Source of the DNA: Branchiostoma floridae
Taxonomy: Eukaryota; Chordata; Leptocardii; Amphioxiformes; Branchiostomatidae
Length of the DNA: 64,000 bases
NCBI RefSeq assembly: GCF_000003815.2
Contig: NC_049996.1
Span: 8,827,310-8,891,309 of the forward strand
Direction of reading: 5' to 3'
The number at the start of each line of letters is the position of its first letter. Within the stretch, counting starts at the first letter, position 1. A program made the translations under genes and the position numbers. Positions 10,701 to 22,700 of the stretch are shown piece by piece. The notes under the pieces are model-generated. The model made no database searches. It had not been told where the DNA came from and worked only from the letters and a program-made list of their open reading frames with translations.

Positions 10701-13700
10701 CATGGTGCCCTCTTTTATGAAAATATCTTCTAAGCTCAACACAACACAACAGAATGAATTCTTTGTCTCAGGTTGCTATTTATAATTTGTTGTGAACAAC
10801 TTTTTTTAAAAGAAAATACCTTTTACTGCTTGAAGGAAATGAAAGGAAAATAAAGGAAATGTGTAGATCTTAATCTTTCTCAATTTGAACTTGAAGTGTT
10901 TTCAATTTAATGGTCAAAAAAAGTGTTATATGTTGAAATTAACTGAAAAGGTTATTCTTTTCTGTATTGTTACATTAGGGTGGACGACATGTTGACTACG
11001 TAGTGGACAAGCTGACTGATAAACTGATTGAGGTTGTCAAGAAGAAGAACAAGAGCGGCATCCAGGTGAAGCCTTTCCAGGTAGGTCTATCGATCTAGAC
11101 GTACCTAGGTCAACATGAGAAGACTTCATTTTTTACTCCTTTAACTTTAAGAAAGGGTAAAGTGATCATTGACCCTTGGACTGAGCACGAAGCATGATGC
11201 ATGACCAAAAAGCTTCAAGTTCAAATCCCAGCTAAATGTATGTAGGGTCGTAGGACATTTAGCCGTGGTCCACTGGTCATTGTACTTGTGGAAAAAAGCT
11301 AGAGGAATGAACCTGTAAACACTCTATGTTATGTTGTTTTTCTCTGTCGCAGCCAGTGGAAGATTAGCTCTTTAGTGAGTACTGCTTTGATATCAACTTA
11401 ACTTTTTTTTACCACCATTTGAACACACTCCACGTTTGTATCCACCAGGTGAAGAACCACTTGTGGGTATTCGTCAACTGCTTGATCGAGAACCCGTCCT
11501 TCGACTCCCAGACCAAAGAGAACATGACCCTGCAGGCCAAGAAGTTCGGTTCCCAGTGCACCCCTACTGACAAGTTCATCAAAAGTGTAAGTCTAAAAAT
11601 GAGCAATCTGAAAGCTTAATTTGAAAGTTTATTTCGTGGGTAGAAGTCACTCTGATGCAGTGTTGAACCATAAGTTTTGACACAAAATTGGATCTCATAT
11701 AGAAGTTGGTCAATAAAAAACGTTTGTATTGGAAGTTACAGGTGCAACGTTTGTATTGGAAGTTACAATTCCACTTTGGTTACCTGTCTTTCAACATGAC
11801 ATATATTTTCCTTTCAGCAATAGAAGTAATAGACAAAGTCTATTGTAAGATTTTATCAGGTATTGAAAATAGACTTTTATTTCTTATTTAGCATGTAATG
11901 AAAATCTTCCCCATTTGCAGGTCCTGTCCTGTGGTGTAGTGGAGAGCATCATGAACTGGGTCAAGTTCAAGACTCAGACACAGATGAACAAGAAGTGCAG
12001 CGGCACGAAGGCCACACGACTGAAGGGCATCCCCAAGTTGGACGATGCCAACGATGCAGGTACTTGTGCTCTTGGGTTGGATTCGAATAGAAAAAGGCAA
12101 GCATCATCCTCATCTGAGGTGAAGCAGGATGCTTTTTGAAGTAGCTAGTAGTTGTGCAACGCAGCTTCACTGCCCTTTGCCACGCATACCAGTCACCCAT
12201 GCTCTTCTCTATGATAGTCCAGCAGCATAGCTGGAAAATCAGTCAAATTCTTCAGATTTGTCTAAAACTAAAAGCACCAAATTTGGCACACACACGGTCA
12301 AACATAACCTAAGCAAATCTAGATATGGAGGCGTCCCACTTTCTTCCTGTGAGTACTTTATGTGCAGAGGTTTGACACCATATTTAAACTCATTCATACA
12401 CAAGGCCAGCAGCTTTATGTGCCTATCCGAAAGGATGCAATAAGAAAAAGAAATGTGTATATGTATCAAGTAATCATGGTTAAAGACAAGTAAAAGAAAA
12501 AAAAACCTTGAAATAAATTTCGTAAGCTAATTTTGAAAGCTGTGTCATTATCTTCTGTTTCTCCTCTAGGCACCCGCTACTCGAGGGACTGCACTCTGAT
12601 CCTTACTGAGGGAGACTCAGCCAAGACTCTGGCTGTGTCTGGTCTGGGTGTGGTGGGGAGAGACAAGTTTGGGGTCTTCCCACTCAGGGGTAAACTTCTC
12701 AACGTCAGAGACGCTACAGCTAAACAGGTATGCATGGGCTATGTCTTTCCCTTCCTTTTAAAGTTTTACTGTTTGGGGATTAAATAAGCTCTGTGTATAA
12801 GAATTATTCAGATAACGTAAGTATGTCAATGAAGATTAGGCATTAGACATTCAGGTAATAATGTACCCCTAATAGCAATTATCTAGCCATGCATGTATTT
12901 AGGCTCTGTCTTTATGGTCTTTCTACTGTTTTTGGATTAGAATTTAGATAAGCACTCTGCCCATACAGTTTCTGGTACCTATGTTGATGTTGATTAAGAC
13001 TTTCTTGTTACTTTAAGATCATGGAGAATGCTGAGATCAACAACGTCATTAAGATCATGGGCCTGCAGTACAAGAGGAAGTACGAGTCTGAAGAAGACAT
13101 GAAGTCTCTACGCTACGGCAAGATCATGATCATGACAGATCAGGTGTAGTACATGTGTTCCTCTGTTTTTTGTCTTCAAAATTACCGGAATGTAGATCAA
13201 CAGTTGTCGACAAAGTCATCCCTAAGTGTTTAATGGCAGCAAGAAATGTTTCTTGTGCACTGCTGTTGTCTTTTTGGTGTCTGTGTGACTGTAGGCATAG
13301 GTTAACCTGGTAACCTGTATGTGCTCTTAATCTCGTAGTTACCAGAACTAGAAAAGGAGCTCCCCAAATCCCTCATGTTGGCATACATGTTAGTCTGAAA
13401 TGTTCTTAATGATGCCTTCTACATCCGTTCATTTGTCAGTCAGACGAAGTATGATTAGGTGTTTCCTTCACTTGATAGGTCCCCTAAGGGAGTTCCCTAA
13501 ACCCTTTTTGATTGATTGATTGATCTTATAGGGTAGTCCCTTCAGTCTAGATGACTGATTTCCAAGGGAGCCCTGAACATGTTCGCACATGTTTACACGG
13601 CGGGGTTATAACGCCCCTTACGGGGTGACATACCCTTTCGCTGGTAAATCACCGTGTGGCTGATACGGTATGGAGGTTCGCCAGGCCTCCATCCGGGTGA

Positions 13701-16700
13701 TTTGAAGTGAATCACCAACTCCAGACAGAAGGGTTTGTTCCATCTCACACCGCACCATCGCACGTGTGGGGGTTCTTTAACGTGCATGGGGTGTGACTCT
13801 CCCCATACACGGGATCTCCATTTAACGTCCTATCCAAGGGACGGCCCTAGCCGAAGCTAGGTACTCATTTTCACCTGAGTATAGTGAGGAAATTCGTGTA
13901 AAGTGCCTTTCCCAAGGGCACAAGATCGGTGACACGCAGCCGGATTTGAACCCGCAACCTCTCGGTCACGAGGCACAAATCCTGCCACTGCGCCAGGCGA
14001 TCTCACAGACCCTTAAGTGGGCATACATACATACATACATCAGTCTAAAATGTTCTTACATGTACCACTACTCCACTAGTGTCTTTTGCATATCCTTCTG
14101 GTTGTCAATTAGACATAGTTGTAGGCAAAACTGACAGCTCTTATGAGTCCTCCACTTGGTAACTCCCAAAAAGGATCTCTCCTACATGTCAGTCTAAAAT
14201 GTTCTTACATGTACCACTGTTGTTTTGTTCACAGGATCAAGACGGTTCCCATATCAAGGGACTCCTGATCAACTTTATCCATCACAACTGGCCATCGCTG
14301 CTCAGACTACGCTTTCTGGAGGAGTTCATCACTCCCATCGTCAAGGTGGGTCCTGAAATAAAAATCTGTGTACAGATAGTATGTGGAGAAATATATAGAG
14401 AATCTGGTTTAAAAGTTAGGCTTAACAGTTACTGGTTAGTATACATTTCATAACTGGTGTGTTAACTGTTATGCCAAGGGTGGCTATATATACAGATTCA
14501 GATACAACAATATACCAAATCCATAGCCATACCCACCTCCGTCAAAATGTAAATTAGAAACAAAAATGATATTTGAAGGACATGCATCCACTCTCATTGG
14601 TGGAAACACTTTTTAAGTTTCTGATGCCGCTATAGTCAAATAGTGTACAGTAATAGAAACATTGGTGGTTTTAAGTTTGCAGAGAAGCAGTCACTGGGAA
14701 TATTGCAAACATAAAACTGCGGCGATAATCTCAAGAATCACAGCAACTGTATTGTTTTGAGTGACTACTTTTTTTACCAACAGGTCAGCAAGAACAAGCA
14801 GGACCTGTCCTTCTACAGCCTTCCCGAGTTCGAGGAGTGGAAATCAGAAACAAGCAACTGGCACACATGGAAGGTCAAGTACTACAAAGGTGTTGTCCCA
14901 AAAATACCTATGTTCTTGTCTTTGTTGCACAGTAATTCTGTCCCTGACTTTTTTATACAGAAAGTTGGTTTTGGATCAGGGCTGGAAGATCATTTTTTGG
15001 AAAGTTGTATTGCTCAAAAAGCATTTTGAATGTCAGCGAAAGGTAATTGCAAAATTTACTGCTTCAAAATCTGGAATTTTAGAACCAACTTCAAAGTTAA
15101 CTGCAAAAGCTTTTGCTCTATTTTCTGACACTGAAACTTGAAAAATTACGTTCATAGCTCCAATTTCTGGATGTTAAAAGTGCATATGGAGCCCAGTATT
15201 TTAAGCCCTGTTTTGAATTTTTAGAGATATGGATTTTGCAAGTGTGACAATCCATTGCTAACTCTGATATACTTTGTCTTGGCCCACACCAAGGTTTGGG
15301 TACGAGCACGTCTAAGGAAGCAAAGGAATACTTCGCAGACATGCAACGTCACCGCATTCCTTTCAAGTACAACGGACCTGAGGACGATGCTGCTGTGGAT
15401 CTGGTAAGTCTCTTCAGTTTTTATACAGTTTGTTACTTAAGCTGACTTGTACCGTTAGCCTGGGTTATTTAAGTTTTAGCACACTCTCTGTTTCTTCCTG
15501 GGAATAAAAGACTGGACCCTTACATATTCTTGCCAGCTGTCATTTGAATGTTTGTTTGGAATTTGAAGAGACACATTGATTGGCTAAACTGGAGTGGCAG
15601 TATCGGCTCATCCGATCAGTATAGAGGCCCTACCCAATGCACGACAAGTTGAACTCCTTATGTTTGGTTTGGCCAACCAGCATGCATGTTCAAATTCTGG
15701 ACATTCAAATAACAACAGGAACAGCTCATCATCATGCTAAAGCTAAAAAGGATTGCACCCAGGCTGAATTGAAACAGTCTTTGTGAACTGTAGACAAAAG
15801 TTGTTTTTTGTCTGGCAAGCTGTACCAGACGTCTTGTCATCAGAGCACACTTAACATACTTTCTTTTCCATCCTGTTTTCCCCAGGCCTTCAACAAGAAG
15901 AAGGTTGACAACCGTAAGGAGTGGCTGACCAACTGGATGCAGGACAGGAAGCAGCGACGAGAGATGGGCCTGGGCGAGCAGTTCCTGTACGGCAAGGACA
16001 CCAAGTACCTCACCTTCAACGAGTTCGTCCACAAGGAGCTGGTCCTCTTCTCCAACTCCGACAACGAGAGGTCCATCCCCTCCCTGGTGGATGGTGAGCT
16101 GCTCCGTTTTGTTACATCAGGGGATTGGAATTGGAATCATACACTCTTAAGAAGGGGGTGTTGTCAAATCCTTTAGTAGCATACAAGTTTGTGCACACAG
16201 ACACCTATTTCTTTTCTCAAGCTCCAACAACAATGAATGGTAGATAGCATTTTTCACACATGATCCACAACTGTAGAAGGGTTTTTTAACCCTTTGTTTG
16301 AGAGGCCCTCGATGTAACATTATGGCAATCCTATGTGTGAAGTTGTTGATATTTTTGGAAAGAGAAATTTCCAGCAATGAGTATATTGGCTGCTTTTCAA
16401 AAGTGCTATGTAGCTGTTCAAGAGGTTTTTAACCCTTCATTTGTTAGCCTTTTCTAGTTGCATTTTTTGTAATGCGAAATATCATTAAAATTGTTGTTCA
16501 ATCCCAGGCCTGAAGCCCGGCCAACGCAAGGTGCTGTTCACGTGCCTGAAGCGTAATGATAAACGGGAGGTGAAGGTGGCGCAGCTGGCTGGTTCTGTGG
16601 CAGAGATGTCTGCGTATCATCATGGAGAGGTTTGTTTTCTTGTTTTGTAGTGGAGTATATAACACATCTTCTTATGAACTGGAATACAGCACAGCCGCTA

Positions 16701-19700
16701 CATCAAACACAAGGAAGAAACTAAGAAGTACCACCGAGTGCACCACAATACCACCGTCTTTTCTGAAGATGTGGCGTAAGTGTGTGCGATTGGTTTGAGG
16801 TTGTCCTTTCCCACGTACTCTACATCTTCCTTTGAAGGTTCATCTTTGTTGGGGATCAACATAGAAATTTAAAATTTCACACTTTATTTCCGTACACAAT
16901 GTAAAGCACTTACCAACAAGCTTTAAGGCAGTCAGTCCTCAGACCCTTCTCAAGTTGGAATGACCCAAAGTCTTATGTCACGTGACCTGAACGGAAGCAA
17001 AGGCTCATAGGGCACCTGGCAGTCATAGAACGTCTTGTTGAGTACTTGATTGTACAAGGGACAAGTTTTGTTGTGTCATTACAGGAAAAAGCACAAAGAA
17101 ACACTGAGGAATCAGATGTGTATCATTGTTGAAATAATCATTGTAACATTCGATTGGCAGTGCTCACCAGTTTTGATTTCATGACGTTTTTCTTCAGACG
17201 TCGTTGATGGGAACCATCATCAACTTGGCGCAGAACTTTGTGGGCAGCAACAACGTGAACCTGCTGCAGCCCATTGGTCAGTTTGGTACGAGGATCCACG
17301 GCGGCAAGGACGCTGCCAGCCCTCGATACATTTTCACTATGCTCAGGTGAGTTCACTACAAGTCCGCAAATGTGCTATTGTTGTTTAGATATTCAGGGCT
17401 CGAAATATTTTTTTCTGCATACCTGCACTGGCACAGGTAACCTTGAAAATTACCTGCACTAGACAAATTTTACCTGCACTACTCTACATTTAGGAAGTAT
17501 GGATCATACTGAAATTGTTCAGAAACCATTGCCATTATTTCTTTTATACTTCGTTCATAGGTGGTAACATTCAATGCAGCTAATAACAATCCACATAGAC
17601 CTACATCATAGTGATTTATGTAGAAAAAACAGTACATTGACCAGTGCAGGTTAGGTGCAGGTAGACATCAGAAATACCTGCACAGCTTCAATTTTACCTG
17701 CACTAACCTGCATATGCAGGTGGTATTTTGAGCCTTGGACATTGATACTACGTGTATCCAGTAGAAATCAAAGGCATGTCCAAGAGTCTTCTCATAACTA
17801 GTATTTTTGTAGGACAGGGTTAGATTTTTGAAAGTTGTTTTTTATTTGGTTTCTCTAGATGTGCAAAGATTAGGCATGACAGGTCGTTCAGTATAGTAGA
17901 ACTGGCTGCTGCCGCGCCGCATGCCTGTAGAGCTGTTTTTTTTACGCATAGGGCATAGGGGTGATTATATTGGCCATATAGTCTAGATACAGATACAGAA
18001 GATGGTGTTATATAGAAGGATAGTTATACCGGCTAAACAGATAAAAGATACGCACAACTTTTTATACATGAGACATAACACCAACCCTGATTTTTTTGGC
18101 TTACAAAAGCTTTATCTAGTCTCAAATAAATTTTCTGCTTCTCGCTTGAATCTGTTGCCTGTCCTTTTTCAGCACACTATCGAGAAAGTTGTTCAACACT
18201 TTTGACGACCCCTTGTTGAACTCTGTTGCTTTTCCTTTGTCAGCACACTAGCGAGAAAGTTGTTCAACACTTTTGACGAGCCAATGTTGAATTCTGTTGC
18301 TTTTCCTTTTTCAGCGCACTATCGAGGAAGTTGTTCAACACCTTTTTGAGCATATATTTTTTCCTTTTTCAGCACTCTAGCGAGGAAGTTGTTCAACACC
18401 TTTGACGAGCCGATGTTGAACTACCAGTACGATGACAACCAGAAGATCGAGCCCGAGTGGTATATTCCCCTCATCCCCATGGTTCTGGTGAACGGCGCGG
18501 AGGGCATTGGGACCGGATGGAGCACCAAGGTGCCCAACTACGACGTGCGCGAGATCATCAACAACATGCTGAGGATGATCGACGGGAAGGACCCGCTCCC
18601 AATGGTAATTACCTCCATGGAAAACGGTGGAGGTATAGTTTTAGACTCTGTTTGATTGCTTGTGTGTGTGCATGTCCACAGCTATAACTTAAGACTTAAG
18701 TACCTCTAGATAGATTGTGATGATATTTAGTATGTAGGTAGGTGTTGTGAATGCAATGATGCCGGCTGATTTTGTGGGGTTGTTTGGTCCAGAAGCCACT
18801 GGTCCTAGGTTCAAACCCTGTTGTGCTACTGATCTTGTGCTCTTGAGACAGGCACGTAACATAAGTTTCCTCATTCCACCTGTGTGAAAATGTGTACCTG
18901 ACTTCAGTTAAGGAGGTAAAATATGGTGAAGGAGAGGGATGGGTAATCTCCAAGCAGATCCTACGGTAGCATAAGACAATATCAAAAGCTGCCAGAGGAG
19001 TGAAGCCGGCTTAGGAGTGTGTTTTGCTACCAGGGATCTGCCTCCACTGAAACAGGGAGGAGCATTTCTATTCAACAATGGTGTTGCTGCCCCACCCTGT
19101 TGCCATGTGCTAATTATTTTACGAGCGATTTACACTGGGAGTCAGTGACCAGCACATGTCTCAGTTGGAAGTTAACACCAAACAGGAAGTAGGGCAATTA
19201 GCACCTACACTGCAAGCATAGTTTGAATGGGAAACAATTGGATGTTAATAGCCTTTGTTCCAGCCGACTGGTAGCAAAACACACTCCTAAGCCAACGTTT
19301 CTCCTCTGGCAGCTTTTGATACTGTCTTATGCTACCGTAGGATCTGCTTGGAGATTAAGGATGGGCTCTGCCTTCTAGTAGCTTGCCCTAGATAACCCAC
19401 AGTAGATAACCCACTGCCCCTTCGGCCTTAAAAAAAGGCTATGGTACCTCCCTTATCTTTACCTTTCCTTCTCCTTAGAACCCCTCCTAGAAGTACTTTC
19501 CTGCAAGATGTCATATCATTGCAAATGTTACTTTCCATGAGCTGGTTGCTTTCCTAGTAGGCTATAATCAATGTAGATAATAGGAGCACTTGGTATTTGA
19601 TGTCCTTGCCATAGGATTCAATGTATAAACAAAAACAGCTCTGCAACAATTTTGGGGCAAATGTAAGAAATGTGATGGCTTAAGTAATTTCCTTCTTCTT

Positions 19701-22700
19701 AGAACCCCTCCTACAAGAACTTCAAAGGGGACATTGAGGAGTTGGAGGAGAACCGCTACGTGGCGAACGGCGAGGTGGCCATCCTGGACAACAACACCAT
19801 CGAGATCACGGAGCTGCCCATCCGCACCTGGACACAGAACTACAAGGAGTCGGTCCTGGAGGTCATGCTGCATGGCACAGAGAAGACTCCCAGCATGATC
19901 ACGTAAGTGTATCCTGGATCGTAAAGTTGAACTGTAATATCCAACACAGTGAGACCGCGTGACGCAGCAGCAGCGTGTTCGAACTTAGACAGAGAGGTCT
20001 CGAGTTCGAATCCTGCTGTGTCACCGATCTTGTGCCCTTGGGAAAGGCACTTTACACGGCTTTCCTCACTTTACTCAGGTGAAAATGAGTACCTAGCTTC
20101 GGCTTGGGCCGTCCCTCGGATAGAACGTTAAATGGAGGTCCCGTGTATGGGGAGAGCCACACCCCATGCACGTTAAAGAACCCCCATACGTGCGTTGGTG
20201 CGGTGTGCGATGGTGCAAACCCTTCCGTCTGGAGTTGGTAATTCACTTCAAATCGCCCGGATAGAGGCCTCGCTAACCTCTGTCTTGTATCAGCCACACG
20301 GTGATTTACATCATTCACCCGGACGGGAGACCTGACGCATCCCCGTCTTGTAATTAGCCAGCGAAAGGGTATGTCACCCCGTAAGGGGCGGTATAACCCC
20401 GTCGTGTGTAATCACGTTGACAGATGATGACGATCCAACACTAGAAATTGGACTTTACACAGTAGATGCAAATGAATTTCATTGTGAACTCATTTATTGT
20501 TGGTAACTATCATTGTGCGCTCTGACCACTGTAGGGACTACAAGGAGTACCACACGGACACGACGGTTCGGTTTGTGGTCTCCATGACAGAAGAGCAGCT
20601 GATGAAGGCAGAAGCGGCAGGTCTGCACAAAGTCTTCAAACTACAGTCCAACATTGCCAGCACCAACATGGTAAGCTCCTGCCTTTAATGTTATCACAAT
20701 TTATCTTTTAGTGATGTTTACTCATTCGCCTACGCAGAGACATCCAACGGCGTTAGCAAACCGCCTTTTGTCTGTACTCTGCTATCTCAACCGTCACAAT
20801 CAGTTCCCGATCGCCCTGCTTATAAATACTTATGAGCAGGGCTCGAAATACCACCTGCATATGCATGTTAGTGCAGGTAAAATTGGAGCTGTGCAGGTAT
20901 TTCTGGTGTCTACCAGCACCTAACCTGCACTGGTCCATGTACTGGGTTTTATACATTAATGTCCTATGTTGTAAGTGTATATGGATTGTTATTAGCTGCA
21001 TTGACTGTTACCACCTACAAAGTATAAAAGAAGAAATAGTAAATGGTTCCTGAACAATTTTAGTATGACCCATACAAAATTCAGAGTGGTGCAGGTAAAA
21101 TTTGTCTGGTGCAGGTGATTTTCAATGTTACCTGCACCAGTGCAAGTATGCAGAGAAAAGTATTTCGAGCCCTGCTAATGAGCTTACCCTTATATGGGCA
21201 CCAGCCAATCAGCGCCCAGTGGCCTTTGCGAGATCCCTTTTGAAAACTGAAAGGCCTATTCTTTGATTGACTGACATTGTGGCGACGCCCACAGGAACTG
21301 ATTGTGACAGCAGGTTGAGATAGCAGATTAAAGACAAGAGGCGCTTTGCTAGCGCCGTTGGATGTCTCTGGGTAGGAGAATGTGTTTACTAGACCATTCC
21401 TGGTAGTATAGCCAGCCCCAGCCCTCCAATACTACGGTCAAGATGCATGAGTGGAAAGATTTGACTAGCAAAATTATGGTCATGAGTGAGAAGTTTGTAT
21501 CTTTTGAATCTGTATTCCCTGGTTCTAAACCAAATTTCTGTTATTCTTTTTCACAGCTACTACCATGTTTGTTGCTATGTTAGTATACCCTGGCACAGTT
21601 TTGTTTCTAAACCAGGGCTCGAAATACTTTTTTCTGCATACCTGCACTGGTGCAGGTAACATTGAAAATTACCTGCACTAGCCAAATTTTACCTGCACCA
21701 CTCTGAACTTAAGAACTATGAATCATACTAATTGTTCAGGAACCATGCATTGCTACTTTTCTCTTTCATACTTTATCAATGAAGCTAATAACAATCCATA
21801 CACCTACATCATAGGAAATTTATGTATAAGACCCAGTACATGGACCTGTGCAGGTTAGGTGCAGGTAGACACCAGAAATACCTGCACAGCTCCAATTTTA
21901 CCTGCACTAACCTGCATATGCAGGTTGTATTTCGAGCCCTGTAAACTGTATGTCGTTCCTGTACGTTCTGTTTGAACTTTGACCATAACGGGTGCTTGTA
22001 AATCTACAATAGTGATTCGAATATCACAGCCCAGTCCATAGATTTATTAGGACCCTAGGAACAGTTTGGAATTGAAACTGTATGTCTGCCTGTTCCCGTG
22101 GGTTCTGTTTTACCACAATGGCTGCCTGCGGACCTACAACAGTGTCCATCAGATCCTGCAGGAGTTCTTTGACCTGCGTCTGCAGTGGTTTCTAAACTGT
22201 TTGTTTGTTTGTTGTTCCTGTAGGTTCTGTTTGACCACAATGGCTGCCTGCGAACCTACAACAGTGTCCATCAGATCCTGCAGGAGTTCTTTGACCTGCA
22301 TCTGCAGTGGTTTCTAAACTGTTTGTTTGTTTGTTTGTTTGTTGTTCCTGTAGGTTCTGTTTGACCACAATGGCTGCCTGCGGACCTACAACAGTGTCCA
22401 TCAGATCCTGCAGGAGTTCTTTGACCTGCGACTGGAGTGGTTTCTAAACTGTTTGTTTGTTTGTTTGTTTGTTGTTCCTGTAGGTTCTGTTTGACCACAA
22501 TGGCTGCCTGCGGACCTACAACAGTGTCCATCAGATCCTGCAGGAGTTCTTTGACCTGCGACTGCAGTGGTTTCTAAACTGTTTGTTTGTTGTTCCTGTA
22601 GGTTCTGTTTGACCACAATGGCTGCCTGCGGACCTACAACAGTGTCCATCAGATCCTGCAGGAGTTCTTTGACCTGCGTCTGCAGTGGTTTCTAAACTGT

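Larger units (their letters stand above)
4800..11586 (+). other. TOP2: TOP2 exons 1-10: N-gate ATPase and transducer
   Basis: Coding exons: 4800-4823, 5345-5542, 6022-6115, 6293-6356, 7664-7809, 8319-8476, 9894-10046, 10459-10632, 10979-11080, 11449-11586. Exon 2 carries a Lys-rich linker and then [20 protein letters not shown]. The GHKL ATP-binding motifs are NAADN (exon 4), [10 protein letters not shown] (exon 5, about residues 134-143) and [10 protein letters not shown] (exons 5/6, about 176-185). The transducer ends with QTKENMTLQ, whose Lys (about 394) contacts the ATP gamma phosphate in homologues. Confidence 0.94.

Noticed and set aside
12060-12240. Coding continuation of TOP2 exon 11 beyond 12059
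   Set aside because: The open frame continues for some codons, but homology stops at the GTACTT donor and resumes exactly at the exon 12 acceptor.
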